Shown here piece by piece: positions 48,199 to 57,737 of a stretch of 64,000 nucleotides of DNA; positions within the stretch are counted from its first letter, which is position 1, and the number at the start of each line of letters is the position of its first letter. Source of the stretch: Rubripirellula tenax. Lineage in GTDB: Bacteria > Planctomycetota > Planctomycetia > Pirellulales > Pirellulaceae. The DNA lies in assembly GCF_007860125.1 (NCBI RefSeq), contig NZ_SJPW01000002.1, forward strand, positions 372,001 through 436,000. The letters run 5' to 3'. The notes under the pieces were generated by a model. It saw nothing but the letters and a program-made list of their open reading frames with translations, was not told where the DNA came from and searched no databases. The position numbers and the translations under genes were made by a program.

Positions 48199-48705
48199 AT
48201 GGATCACGCTCCCAGTCCGATTGCGAATCGCGCTCTTGCGGACACCAAACGACGCCTCTCGGTCAATGCCGCGTTTTTGAAGGACATCAAAGACGACAAC
48301 CGAGAATTGAAAAACCTGGTCGATAGAATCAACCCGCTGTCTGAGCATCCTCAAATCGCGGCGAACCATTGGCCCGAGTTTGTCGCGTTGTTGGCCGATT
48401 TGCGAGATCAATTGGCACTCCATTTTTCGCTCGAAGAAGCATTCGGCTATTTCGAGGAAGCGATCGAGGTGGTGCCGCAATTGAGTATCGACGCGGAACA
48501 GTTACGTGGTCAGCACGCGACGTTGTTCGAAAGTATCCGCGACTTGGCGGACCGGGCATGTGACGTGACGTCCGACCGAACCGAGAAAGTGGCTTCGTTG
48601 CTGTCGAGTTTCCAACGATTCCGCCACGCATTTGAAATTCACGAAGAGGCGGAAGTGAAGTTGATCCTTCAATCGCTCGACGACGACATCGGTAACGGCG
48701 ATTAG
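48199..48705 (+). CDS. Hemerythrin-like (HHE) domain protein
   Basis: A 168-residue soluble helical protein. Potential iron ligands are spaced as in HHE domains: H75 and E79 in LALHFSLEEAFGY, H106 and E111 in QHATLFESI, H143, H148 and E149 in RHAFEIHEEAEV. The length and helix pattern fit a four-helix bundle that may hold a di-iron site. The ATG at 48199 is preferred to a longer frame from 48028 that overlaps the EpmA end. Oxygen or nitric oxide handling are possible roles; no specific partner is nearby. Confidence 0.72.
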   Translation: MDHAPSPIANRALADTKRRLSVNAAFLKDIKDDNRELKNLVDRINPLSEHPQIAANHWPEFVALLADLRDQLALHFSLEEAFGYFEEAIEVVPQLSIDAEQLRGQHATLFESIRDLADRACDVTSDRTEKVASLLSSFQRFRHAFEIHEEAEVKLILQSLDDDIGNGD

Positions 48706-48735
48706 TCCACCGTGATTTCGCAACCGTGTCGATGA

Positions 48736-51465
48736 TCAAGTGTTGCCGCGTTTGCCAATCGCAGCGACAAAGCTTGGCACTAAAATCGTACGGACATAGA
48801 ACGTGTCAATCAGCACGCCTAGGCCGAGGGCAAATCCTAGTTCGATGATCCCGCGTATCGATGTTCCGCTACTTTCGGTTTCAATACCTAACGAGTGGGC
48901 CACCATCGGAAACCAAGCCGATGCGGTCATGCTAAAGAATGTCGCCGCCATCACCAAACCGCACGCGGTGATGATGCCGCCAGTTCGCGAAACCGCACGG
49001 CGCAGTGCCGCAAGCCACCCGAGTTTGCGTTGTTCTTCGACGATCCGCGTGACCAAGTACACGTTGTAGTCCTGGCCGACCGCCACCAAGATCACAAACA
49101 AAAACAGCGGCAGTTTCCAATCCAAGCCGACGAAGTCATTGCCGTAGGCGAACTTGAAGAACAACAACGTCAAGCCCAGTGTCGCGTAGTAGCTGATCAA
49201 CACCGTTGCAATCAAGTAAACGCACAAACCCAATCGGCGGATCACCAGCACCAAAACAGCAAACACGGCCAACACAACCGCGATTTTGATTCGGCGATTG
49301 TCACGAAGCGTGACGCTCCGCAGATCGATAATCGACGGAGTTGTTCCGGCCAACAAAACTTGTGCATCCGCAATGACCGAGTCGGGTTCGCTGGTCATCG
49401 CTTGAAGTGACTTGCCCAGATCGCTGACGCGCTTGGCTGTTTCGATCGAAAACGGATCGCCATCCACCACGACGTCGATTCTTGCTAATCGGTTTTCTAA
49501 TTCCGGAAGTGGCGAAAAGAAGTATCGCTTGGCGACACGGTGGCTTCGCAATGCACGTCGCTTCCAGGCGTCACTGGTCAACAAACCCATGTCACGATCG
49601 GGGGGAAAGTCACCTAGCGGATCGTCGGCCGTTCGGACGGCCAAGACGCCATCAATCGTGTAGATATCTTTCGCAAGCGATCGAATCTGTTTTTCAAAAT
49701 CTTTTCGCGGCGTTGCGTTTTGCTTGACTACCAACACCGTGACCGGATTGATCTCGCCGATATCGAAGTTTTTCGACAACAATCGCAATCCCTGTCGGCT
49801 TCCCGCCGAATGGTTCAATTGGTTGCTGTAATCGTAAGTCACCGCGTCTTCGTTTCGAAAGCCGTAGATCGCCGGGACCATCAGCACGACCAACCCGAGC
49901 AACAGCGTTAGTACGGGGCGACGGGTCAGCATCAGTGCGATCAGGCTCCAAACTCCGCCCGAGGAACCGGCGTTTTTCGAGTCTCCGAAAAGCGACAAGT
50001 TTTTGGGCACTTCGGTAGACACCGAAGAGGGCCAGAACGCAACAGGTCCGATCGCGAACAACAACGCAGGGGTCAAGGTTGTGCACACCAACAAGCCGAC
50101 CAACAAGCAAATCGCGATGATCGGACCGGTGTAGTGGAACTTGCCGAAACTGGCGATCCACAGCATTCCCAATCCGACCACGGTTGTCATCGCGCTGCCA
50201 AACAATGCGCCCATGACGCCCGACAGCGCGTTGCGACAAGCGACCGGCCATGGTGCTTTGGATGCTTCTTCCCGAAGTCGAGAAATCAAAAACAAGCAGT
50301 AGTCGGTTCCCGCCCCGAACAAAATCACAACGATGAAAATCTTGCTGGTCGTAAAGATTCGCATGTCAAGCTGAGGTATCGTTCGGTTCACCGACCATCC
50401 CGTCAGCAGTGCGACCAGCGACGTCGACACCAAAACCGCAACGACGATCGAAACCATCGGAATGGCTACCAACAGCGGCGCGCGATAGACCAGTGCCAAG
50501 ATCAAGACGATCATCACAAACGTGATCAGTTCGGTGTAGCGAATCGCGTCACGCGCGGCCATCAAGGTTTCGCCACCGATTGCAGCGGAACCGGTTGTCA
50601 GTAGTCGAATTCCTGGATCGGTCCGATGACCGCTATAGGCGATCACATCGTCGATCAATTGACGAAGTGCTTCAATCGTCTTGATGTTGGCGGTCGCGGC
50701 CAGTTCGTTGGACAATTGCAGCACGGCCAATTTGGCGCGTTCGCTCCGCAGACGGGATCCGATTACACGATCGTCCCACGACAGGATATCCAACAGGGGT
50801 TTCCAGCCCGTCAATGGTCGCTCGTTGATGGATTCCGCGACGGTCGGAAGGTCCGGCATCAAGATCAACGCTGCTTCAAAATCCTTCTCGACGGCTTCGT
50901 CCGAATTGCCGATCAGTTCCAACAGCTTGCCGCGATCCCAGTACGCGATCGCCATTCGAGGTTCGGTCAATGTCGGCGCTTGGTCGGGGACATCATCCGA
51001 AATCAACTCGTAGAATTTTTTGTCCGCATCAATCGAATTGCCGAGCGATTCGAGCGCAAGGTTCACCCAATGGGCGGCCGGATTGCTTTCGTCGGGTACG
51101 CCGCCTTGATAACCATAGTCGATCGCTCGCTGCCAACTCACTTCGCTCAAGCGGTGGTACAAACGACGCAACAGGTCCAAGCCCACGACTTGGTCATTCT
51201 TGACCAACGGGCCGTCGTCGCGACCCAGAACAAAGACAACCTCGCTGCGTGCGCGTTCCCCGGGGAACGCGCGGTCCAGCAGTCGTCCGCCCGCTACGCT
51301 GCTCATCTTGGGCGGCAGGTATTCGAAATCGCCGTCGTAGGCAACGGTGTCCCATCGTGGCGCGATCAGCCGAATCAAAATGGCTGTCACCAACCAAGCC
51401 AACAAAATCAGCCACCAATGCTTGGTGACACTATCTGCCCAGCGACGCGAAAGGGAGCGATGCAT
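48736..51465 (-). CDS. MMPL/RND-type membrane transporter
   Basis: A 909-residue inner-membrane protein with about 12 predicted membrane helices in two halves: one near 20-38, five near 315-490, one near 540, and five near 735-900. The two large outer loops follow helix 1 and helix 7. DTVAYDGDFEYLPP in the first loop and GAGTDYCLFLISRLREE and VGQDYNVYLVTRIVEEQR in the membrane cores are typical of MMPL/SSD transporters, with Asp-Tyr pairs used in proton coupling. It probably exports lipids or hydrophobic molecules by proton-motive force. It lies downstream of the secretin-like gene, same strand, with a 140-base gap. Confidence 0.9.
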   Translation of the reverse strand: MHRSLSRRWADSVTKHWWLILLAWLVTAILIRLIAPRWDTVAYDGDFEYLPPKMSSVAGGRLLDRAFPGERARSEVVFVLGRDDGPLVKNDQVVGLDLLRRLYHRLSEVSWQRAIDYGYQGGVPDESNPAAHWVNLALESLGNSIDADKKFYELISDDVPDQAPTLTEPRMAIAYWDRGKLLELIGNSDEAVEKDFEAALILMPDLPTVAESINERPLTGWKPLLDILSWDDRVIGSRLRSERAKLAVLQLSNELAATANIKTIEALRQLIDDVIAYSGHRTDPGIRLLTTGSAAIGGETLMAARDAIRYTELITFVMIVLILALVYRAPLLVAIPMVSIVVAVLVSTSLVALLTGWSVNRTIPQLDMRIFTTSKIFIVVILFGAGTDYCLFLISRLREEASKAPWPVACRNALSGVMGALFGSAMTTVVGLGMLWIASFGKFHYTGPIIAICLLVGLLVCTTLTPALLFAIGPVAFWPSSVSTEVPKNLSLFGDSKNAGSSGGVWSLIALMLTRRPVLTLLLGLVVLMVPAIYGFRNEDAVTYDYSNQLNHSAGSRQGLRLLSKNFDIGEINPVTVLVVKQNATPRKDFEKQIRSLAKDIYTIDGVLAVRTADDPLGDFPPDRDMGLLTSDAWKRRALRSHRVAKRYFFSPLPELENRLARIDVVVDGDPFSIETAKRVSDLGKSLQAMTSEPDSVIADAQVLLAGTTPSIIDLRSVTLRDNRRIKIAVVLAVFAVLVLVIRRLGLCVYLIATVLISYYATLGLTLLFFKFAYGNDFVGLDWKLPLFLFVILVAVGQDYNVYLVTRIVEEQRKLGWLAALRRAVSRTGGIITACGLVMAATFFSMTASAWFPMVAHSLGIETESSGTSIRGIIELGFALGLGVLIDTFYVRTILVPSFVAAIGKRGNT

Positions 51466-51605
51466 CGTTGGTTGGCGGCAAGGAGGGCGGAAGAATGTCG
51501 ACGTGACTTCGCGGTCAGTTTAGCACATCATTGACATGTCTTTGCCTGGCAAAATGATCCGCGACGACACGAATCCCAAGAGAGTGTCACTAAGAAGGCC
51601 ATCGT

Positions 51606-54600
51606 TTACTCAGACGACTCTCGGTCTCTTTTGGATGTTTCCCTCCGCTGGGGCCTCGCACCGGTTTCTGATCCGAGAGCACGAAGCGCTGATTGCAGCA
51701 TGTCGCTGTTGATGTCGCCACTGATTTCGACGATCTGAACTTCGCCTTGCGGCTTGGCTGCTTGATCGAGTTGGTCGATCATTTCGGCGACCAGTTCTAG
51801 CAACGGTTCACCTTCGGCGCTGACCAAGATCGTATTTCCGATCGTATCGACGCCCAGTGAAAGCTTGCCCTTGAACGAGAAATCGGCGCCGCCCCCGTCA
51901 CGTCCGCTTTCGGTGTTCTGCAACTCGCTACCGGAGCCGCCGCGACTTTTCGTTACTTCTTTCTTGCCAGCTGCGCCCCCGTCGCCGCCTTTGCCGCCAG
52001 CGAACGTTTTGTCATTGCTGCTTAGCAGGTCGCGATATGCTTCTTTGACGGTCTCGGAAATCTTATCCGCTTTCCCAAATTCGATGGCGACCAATCGGGT
52101 GAAACGGGCCTTCCGCTTATTCACAGGCTCTTCGACATCCCACAACTCGATCAACTCGCCGATCGTTTGCAGCTGTTCGCCGCTTGCGCCGGTCACAACC
52201 AACGTGTTGGTGTCGATGTCATCGACAAACTTCAATTTATTGCCTTTGCCCAGTCCCGATGGGCCTTCGTCTTTTTCGTCGTTGCCGCTGCCCCAGAAAT
52301 AGCGGTAGAACGAATCGGCATCCGATTCCTTGTCGTCCTCTAGGTCTTTGAAATAGTCCTCCAGATTGATCCGCATCCATGATGCCGAAGCGTGTTCGAT
52401 ATGGAACACTCGGTAGGGTCGCTTCGGTGGTGTGACTTGCAACATCAAGTTTTCGAGCCGGTCGAGCGCGTCAGTATCGGGGCTGACCAAAACCAAATTT
52501 CCATTCGCATCCAGTTCGATTCGAATGGGTGGTTGGTCTCCCGAATCCCGTGCCGGCTTTGGTTTCGCATCTTTCTTGCCAAACATCCTGTCGAAGTCTT
52601 TTGATGATCGGATCACGGGTGGCAGATCATTCGGATCGGAATCGGGCAATGTGTCTTGGAAGACGGTCAACTGGAATTGGTTTGTCGGCGACGCGACCGC
52701 AACGGAATCTTCGTTGGCTGCTGTTTCACCGCCCGATGGTTTCGTTGGCTGGGGTTTGGCGGGCTTGATATCGGAATCATCTTCGTCCGCATCATCCGAG
52801 GCATCTTCGTCTTCGTCTCGATTCGGTGGAGCGTTGGGGTCAATGAAGCTACCTTCGTCGGGCAATTCCAACGGGTTGGGAGAAATGCGACTCCATTGTT
52901 GACGCAGGCGTTGCAGGTACTCGTACGTTTCCGGTGTTGCCGACGCATCCAAGATTCGGACGGTTTGGGAATTGCCGCCCGGCGGTGGTAGTTCGCCAAG
53001 TTTGATTAACAACGAACGCACTTCTTCCATCTCTCGCTCGTTCGCCCACAACAGGATTTGTCGGTACCGCATGTTGGCGGACACGCGAAACTCGTCCTTC
53101 TCTTTCTTCTCGTCGTCGTTCCCACCGCCGTAATAGCCATAGTAGTACGAACGGCGGTTGCTCTTGTTGCTGTCGTCTTCGTCTTTCTGGCCCATCAAAA
53201 ACGCAATGGACTCAGCGACTTCGGCCGGATCGAGTCGGCGCAGCGCCATCACCTCGAAACTGCGTCCGCTGCCGTCGAGTCGCTCGATCAACGACGAAAT
53301 GATGAATCGATCCGCAGCGGATCCTGACACAATCAACGCGTCATTGTCCTTGTCGACTCGGATTCGTGTGGTCGGTTCAAGCACGTTCATCTCGCTGACA
53401 ATCTCGATCAGCTTTTCCGGATCCAGCGACGACAATCGAAAAACTTGAACCCGTGACTGGACGTCCGACAGCGAAACGATGTCGTCGCGAGGTACATCGA
53501 TCCGCAGAAGAAATTCGCTGGCGATTGCGATTCGATCGGCGGGGGCGCGGATGATGACAGAGTTCTGGCGCACGTTGGCGACGATCGAAATTTCGACTTT
53601 CTTTTCCTGCGGTGGAGCACCCTGATTTTGCCCCCGCTGCTGCTGCATCATCTGAATTTGCTGAGGCGTTAACGGTGTTTCCTTTTTCTTCTCGACACCC
53701 AAAAACTGTTCGAGCATCGACTTGGCTTCTTCGGCCGGTAGGTAACGCAGTTTGAATTCCGGCGCCAGCGATTCTCGCGACGCATTGTCGAGTTCACGGC
53801 CGAGCAACTCGGCTACTTGCCGTAAATTGATCGCTGCGTCCATCGCTTCGATGCGGTTGGTCGTCGTCAGTGCGGTCAATCGCCCGTTGCTGCTGATCAT
53901 CGGTTTCAGTTCTTCGGTCAACTTTTCGGCCGACAGCCAACCAACATCCAACGACGTTCGCACGAACGAGTGCAATGGAAGTCGCCCGAGTGTGGACGGA
54001 TCGACTCGCGGGACAATCGCCGGGTTGATGCTTTCGGTTTTCGCAACCGTCAGCCCGCCGTCGATTTCAAGAAGCGTGTAACCTCGCGCGAGCAGGTAAC
54101 GATTGAACAGGTCTCGCGCTTCCTCGACCGTGTATCGACCGGGCGATCGCATGTTAACCCGATCGCCAGGAAGTTCCAGCCAATCCAACGGTAAGTCAGA
54201 AATGTCGGCCAACCATTCGACCAAGTCGACCCAGGGTTGATTGCGAAACTCGAACGCGACTTTTCCGTCCTCGCCGACCATCACGTTGAATTCGTCCGCG
54301 TCGGCTTCTTCGTCAAGCGTCGTTTCGCGGCGAATCACCTTCGGCTCGGGGGACTTTGCATCGGCCGATTTGTCCTCGTCCGACTTGCTTTCGTCTTTAT
54401 CGCCCTTCTTCTCGTCGCCTTCCTTCTTGTCAGGCTTCCCGCCCGGACGCCCGCCCGGCGGCACGGCACCCGACGGAACCTGCATGGTTCGCGAGACACC
54501 GTCGGGACCAACAACCGTGACTTCGTCGGCCTTCAAAGCGATCGGAAAAACCGAAGCACCGACCGCAAGTGCAAGGATGATTGATCGAAAAAAGGATGGC

Positions 54601-54611
54601 GAAAAGGTCAA
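51606..54611 (-). CDS. Secretin-like protein of repeated N-domains without pore domain
   Basis: A 1001-residue exported protein with a signal peptide (1-28) and then a charged low-complexity linker (PGGKPDKKEGDEKKGDKD, near 53-70). About six secretin N1/NolW-like repeats follow, each ending like ADRIAIASEFLLRID or ALIVSGSAADRFIISSLIERL. Examples start near 215 (TSLDVGWLSAEKLTEELKPM), 285, 390, 455, 715 and 840. The region between about 590 and 690 is acidic and flexible. The conserved C-terminal outer-membrane pore domain of secretins is not visible; the protein ends in a charged tail (RETSKRDRESSE). It could form a periplasmic ring without a gate. Operon with the MMPL gene is possible. Confidence 0.75.
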   Translation of the reverse strand: MTFSPSFFRSIILALAVGASVFPIALKADEVTVVGPDGVSRTMQVPSGAVPPGGRPGGKPDKKEGDEKKGDKDESKSDEDKSADAKSPEPKVIRRETTLDEEADADEFNVMVGEDGKVAFEFRNQPWVDLVEWLADISDLPLDWLELPGDRVNMRSPGRYTVEEARDLFNRYLLARGYTLLEIDGGLTVAKTESINPAIVPRVDPSTLGRLPLHSFVRTSLDVGWLSAEKLTEELKPMISSNGRLTALTTTNRIEAMDAAINLRQVAELLGRELDNASRESLAPEFKLRYLPAEEAKSMLEQFLGVEKKKETPLTPQQIQMMQQQRGQNQGAPPQEKKVEISIVANVRQNSVIIRAPADRIAIASEFLLRIDVPRDDIVSLSDVQSRVQVFRLSSLDPEKLIEIVSEMNVLEPTTRIRVDKDNDALIVSGSAADRFIISSLIERLDGSGRSFEVMALRRLDPAEVAESIAFLMGQKDEDDSNKSNRRSYYYGYYGGGNDDEKKEKDEFRVSANMRYRQILLWANEREMEEVRSLLIKLGELPPPGGNSQTVRILDASATPETYEYLQRLRQQWSRISPNPLELPDEGSFIDPNAPPNRDEDEDASDDADEDDSDIKPAKPQPTKPSGGETAANEDSVAVASPTNQFQLTVFQDTLPDSDPNDLPPVIRSSKDFDRMFGKKDAKPKPARDSGDQPPIRIELDANGNLVLVSPDTDALDRLENLMLQVTPPKRPYRVFHIEHASASWMRINLEDYFKDLEDDKESDADSFYRYFWGSGNDEKDEGPSGLGKGNKLKFVDDIDTNTLVVTGASGEQLQTIGELIELWDVEEPVNKRKARFTRLVAIEFGKADKISETVKEAYRDLLSSNDKTFAGGKGGDGGAAGKKEVTKSRGGSGSELQNTESGRDGGGADFSFKGKLSLGVDTIGNTILVSAEGEPLLELVAEMIDQLDQAAKPQGEVQIVEISGDINSDMLQSALRALGSETGARPQRRETSKRDRESSE

Positions 54612-54722
54612 GAGAGTACCCGGTGTCGATGAGACGAGGAGACAAATCAGACACTAAGTATGAATTGTCTCGACGGCAAACACAAATCACCGTCATTCCC
54701 CGCAATTCGCAGGTCCGACCGC

Positions 54723-55763
54723 CTATTTGAATCGGTCGCCGGCTGGAACGAACGAATCCAAAGCACCTAAGCTGGCACCATCGGTCCGCTGAGCGAACTG
54801 GTATCCCAAGGCGGCGATCTGGTCGGCAGCCGCGGTCAATTGATCCCGATTGTTCAGCTTCAATGTCACACCTTCGAATACGGTGACAATTTGGTTCAAT
54901 GTCGGCGAATCCACTTTCGCTGCCACGCTCTTCAACCGAGCACCGGCGCGAGCGCCACGTTTGGCCACAGTCACGCCGTAGGTCGCCTTCTCGGTTGCGA
55001 CGGCGGTCGCGCGGAGACTGGATTCCAGTTCGGCGATCATCCCGGCGACGAACATGACGCGGATCCGTTCGGGATCGCTGACGTCATTGGATTTTCCGTC
55101 GGTGCGTACAAAGTTGTGACGGATCGTTCCTTGGCTCCACGAAACAAATTCGAAGTCCAAACTTCCCGCCGAGTGTCCGCCGACGTTGACCAGTTGCTCG
55201 TCGGCCGTCGTGTGGCATCGCAAGCAACTTTGGGCGACGGCATACACGTTGGCTGGGTTGCGCATTCCTGCCGACACGCTCTTCGCAATGCGGCTTTGGC
55301 GGTGGTCCGCGGATTCGCTCAATCGCGTGATGCCTTCGCCGCCGTAGTCGTGGTGCAGATCGAGCCAGTTCTTTGCTTCGCCGTGACACGATTCGCACGA
55401 CACGCCGGAGATCACGTGGGGGGCGGCGCCTGCGACTGCTTGTTCGGTGTAATGACAGGCGACGCAGCGACCTTCGTTCTTGATCGAACCGAGTCCTAGC
55501 TTCGCGGCAATCTGTTTGGCTTCGGGGCGACGATGAAGTTCGTCAAAGGTTCGGCTATGCGGTGTCGTTTTCCAAACCTGAATCTCAGACGCATGACACT
55601 TCACGCACGCCTCGTTCCCAAGAACCAAGGTCGGGTCCAACTGTGCCGCCGCAGTTCCCGTCGGGTGATCCGAATCGGAAATCGTTGCGGCGTGACCGGT
55701 TGATCCGGCGACCAACAAGGTTGAACAGAGAATAGCAAAGCGAGCGAAATATCGATTCGACAT
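54723..55763 (-). CDS. Tetraheme cytochrome c family protein
   Basis: A 346-residue exported protein with a signal peptide (1-25). Four CxxCH heme sites are seen: CVKCH (53-57), CVACH near 100, CESCH near 124, and CLRCH near 180. GNEACVKCHASEIQVWKTTPH and ISGVSCESCHGEAKNWLDLHH resemble the cytochrome c-554 or multiheme 'cytochrome c family' group. The C-terminal 150 residues lack heme motifs and look like a helical domain. It likely transfers electrons in the periplasm. Gene start is 3 bases after the stop of the upstream gene on the same strand, so they are one operon. Confidence 0.88.
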   Translation of the reverse strand: MSNRYFARFAILCSTLLVAGSTGHAATISDSDHPTGTAAAQLDPTLVLGNEACVKCHASEIQVWKTTPHSRTFDELHRRPEAKQIAAKLGLGSIKNEGRCVACHYTEQAVAGAAPHVISGVSCESCHGEAKNWLDLHHDYGGEGITRLSESADHRQSRIAKSVSAGMRNPANVYAVAQSCLRCHTTADEQLVNVGGHSAGSLDFEFVSWSQGTIRHNFVRTDGKSNDVSDPERIRVMFVAGMIAELESSLRATAVATEKATYGVTVAKRGARAGARLKSVAAKVDSPTLNQIVTVFEGVTLKLNNRDQLTAAADQIAALGYQFAQRTDGASLGALDSFVPAGDRFK

Positions 55764-55766
55764 GAT

Positions 55767-56843
55767 TTATGTCTCGTTGACGGCAAACGGTGAAGTGAGA
55801 AACGTTGGGAAAAGATTTGGCGCTATGGCGGGCGAACGCCGTTCATTCGACACCGCATGAACGGTTTCCGATGGCGATAACAAGCGAACGCACCGGAGCG
55901 CAGATGGGTCGATTTGAAACGTCGATTCAACAATGGACGTTTGATCCATCAATGCGGTCGGGTTCAACCACCGGCGACACAGGACTCTGCCTGCGACCTG
56001 ATGCATGGTGGCGGTAATTCGGTTGAGGATTCGGTGATGATCGGAAGGTCGCGTCGTTTTCAGGCCGATGCGGTTTCCCAGGGCCATACGACCGAGGAAA
56101 CCTTCCAGTTGTTTTCGGGATGATTGATCGATATGACGAGTCCGCAAAGAAACGCTCATCGATTCGCCAACGGTCGTCCGGTAGGGCGCCAGGATTGGCA
56201 ACTGAACGCAACGTCCAACGGGAACGTCAAACGTTTCGGATTCGCCCTCGATCGCCGGTTCGTAGTAAAGCGACGACGGATGCGATGGGCAGCCTTTGAC
56301 GCGTGAATCGATAGCTTGCGAAGTCACGGCCGAGTCCGAGACGGGGTACGTCCAGACTTGCCGTGAACCGCGAACTTGCCATCGGGTTGTCGGCACGGCA
56401 TCACAGTTTAAGTACTCCATCGCGCCGGGCGATTCGATCACGATGTCGCCGTGGATATGACTGGTTCTGCCACGTGGGCAAACTTCGGCCAGTTCGTCGA
56501 CCAGCCGAACCATAACTTCGCGGAGCAGCGGATGTTGATTTTGAATGTCTTTCAACACGAGAGACAAACGACTCCGACGGACCATCTCCAACAGCGAATG
56601 GCCGTCGTGCGGACCCAAGTCGCCGAACCGTCGTTCGTTTGGATACGCCGGGTTGTCGCCCATCGTGGTGATTTCGATGGCGGACCGAGGATGGCCGTCG
56701 ATCAGTGTCGCCAATCCCTCGTCGGAGAAGACCGAGATCTCGTGCAATCGGTGAGTTGCCGCTACCACGTCGCGTACCGGGCCCATGGGCTGGGAGTGAT
56801 CCCAACCGATCAAATATCGGGGCAAGGTGGAGGCGGGTTTCAT
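55767..56843 (-). CDS. Unknown protein upstream of the tetraheme cytochrome
   Basis: About 358 residues from the ATG at 56843 (MKPASTLPRYLIGWDHSQ); a start five codons earlier is possible. No signal peptide or membrane helix. A SHIHGDIVIESPGAMEYLN stretch near 130-150 has closely spaced His and Asp that could bind metal, and a QVRGSRQVWTYP segment follows; this is loosely like cupin or JmjC-type oxygenases, but I cannot confirm it. Later parts (ILAPYRTTVGESMSVSL, then the GFLGRMALGNRIGLKTTRPS region) show no known motif. The gene is cotranscribed with the cytochrome. It could help its maturation or use; that is an inference. Confidence 0.5.
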   Translation of the reverse strand: MKPASTLPRYLIGWDHSQPMGPVRDVVAATHRLHEISVFSDEGLATLIDGHPRSAIEITTMGDNPAYPNERRFGDLGPHDGHSLLEMVRRSRLSLVLKDIQNQHPLLREVMVRLVDELAEVCPRGRTSHIHGDIVIESPGAMEYLNCDAVPTTRWQVRGSRQVWTYPVSDSAVTSQAIDSRVKGCPSHPSSLYYEPAIEGESETFDVPVGRCVQLPILAPYRTTVGESMSVSLRTRHIDQSSRKQLEGFLGRMALGNRIGLKTTRPSDHHRILNRITATMHQVAGRVLCRRWLNPTALMDQTSIVESTFQIDPSALRCVRLLSPSETVHAVSNERRSPAIAPNLFPTFLTSPFAVNET

Positions 56844-57315
56844 CGGGTGCCGCTGCAATCCGGACGTTCGTTACAAAAAGACGTTCAAGCTGGAAACGGA
56901 CCCACAGAGGTTCCGCCTAGAAGAAACCTAGGTCAAGAAAATCGAGGTGAGGCGGCGTTTTGGGCTCTTCCAAAGAAAACACGCCTTGTGATCACTGTCC
57001 GCAATTGATGTAGAGATCAAGCCGGACGGCGTGAAGATCCGTTGGTCTTGTACAGCCAGAATGGCCTAGCGATTCATCCAAATTTGACTTGAGTGAGTTA
57101 GCAGCGTAGTCGGAGTCGCAAGACTTTTGTGAACTGCCCAGACAAGTAGACAAGTAGGGTGCGTGCTCGCCACGCACCACCACCGCTCGCCTATGGGCGG
57201 CGTCTGGTGCGTGACGAGCACGCACCCTACCTGAACTGGTGCGTGACGAGCACGCACCCTACCTGAACTAAGGTTCAATCAAGACAGAGCACTCGAGCGC
57301 CCAGCGGAGAAATAT
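56844..57315. other. Intergenic region holding the CACGCACC repeats
   Basis: About 470 bases without a plausible gene. It holds the repeat block described separately and, next to the cytochrome operon, its promoter. Short frames here are low complexity and lack ribosome sites. Confidence 0.55.
57154..57267. repeat. Inverted plus direct repeat element
   Basis: A 32-base unit containing TGGTGCGTGACGAGCACGC and then ACCCTACCTGAA is repeated head to tail at 57204-57235 and 57236-57267. An inverted copy of its 26-base core, with one mismatch, lies at 57154-57179. The inverted copies can form a long stem around the short GCTCGCCTATGGGCGGC-like loop. Such CACGCACC-type units look like dispersed intergenic repeats (REP-like). 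There is no spacer pattern of a CRISPR. Confidence 0.8.
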
Positions 57316-57711
57316 CTAGTTGGTCGCGTCAAGGGTGACCAGCAACGGCGTGGCGTCGGTGTCATCGTGGGTGATACGCAATCCGCTGGTGTAGTAGTCC
57401 GCGTATTTGCGTGGGACCGTGCGTCCATGCTGGTGCTCGTCGGCGGCTAAGTCTTCGGTCAAGACAATTTGCACCACAACCGCTTCGTACTCGCCCGACG
57501 GGCAACGCGGTTCACCATCTTGATCCGTCAATAGGAAGCCGCCATCGGATCCGATACGACTGGCATATCGCGAGCCATCGGTCAACGATCGAAACTCGAC
57601 GCTGCCGGATTGCACCGGTTCACCATCCTCAAACCTGACAAAGCCGCGTGATGAACTATCGGAACTCCCGCAGCCGACGGCAAACAAAAGTGACGCCGCA
57701 AAGCAGCGCAT
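57316..57711 (-). CDS. Small lipoprotein with Ig-like domain, DUF1559 partner
   Basis: A 131-residue lipoprotein. ATG at 57711 gives MRCFAASLLFAVGCGSSDSS with lipobox AVGC near 11-14. The mature part looks like a small beta-sandwich (SVEFRSLTDGSRYASRIGSDG, then GEPRCPSGEYEAVVVQIVL), resembling carboxypeptidase-regulatory-like domains in planctomycete lipoproteins. The gene lies 27 bases behind a DUF1559 gene on the same strand. A longer frame from 57870 overlaps that gene and is rejected. Function unknown; this is the second DUF1559-lipoprotein pair in the window. Confidence 0.72.
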   Translation of the reverse strand: MRCFAASLLFAVGCGSSDSSSRGFVRFEDGEPVQSGSVEFRSLTDGSRYASRIGSDGGFLLTDQDGEPRCPSGEYEAVVVQIVLTEDLAADEHQHGRTVPRKYADYYTSGLRITHDDTDATPLLVTLDATN

Positions 57712-57737
57712 GACAAACGAATACCGCTGCGCCGTTT

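Noticed and set aside
57204-57267. Possible CRISPR from the 32-base head-to-tail repeats
   Set aside because: The two copies are directly adjacent with no spacer, there are only two, and no cas gene is nearby.
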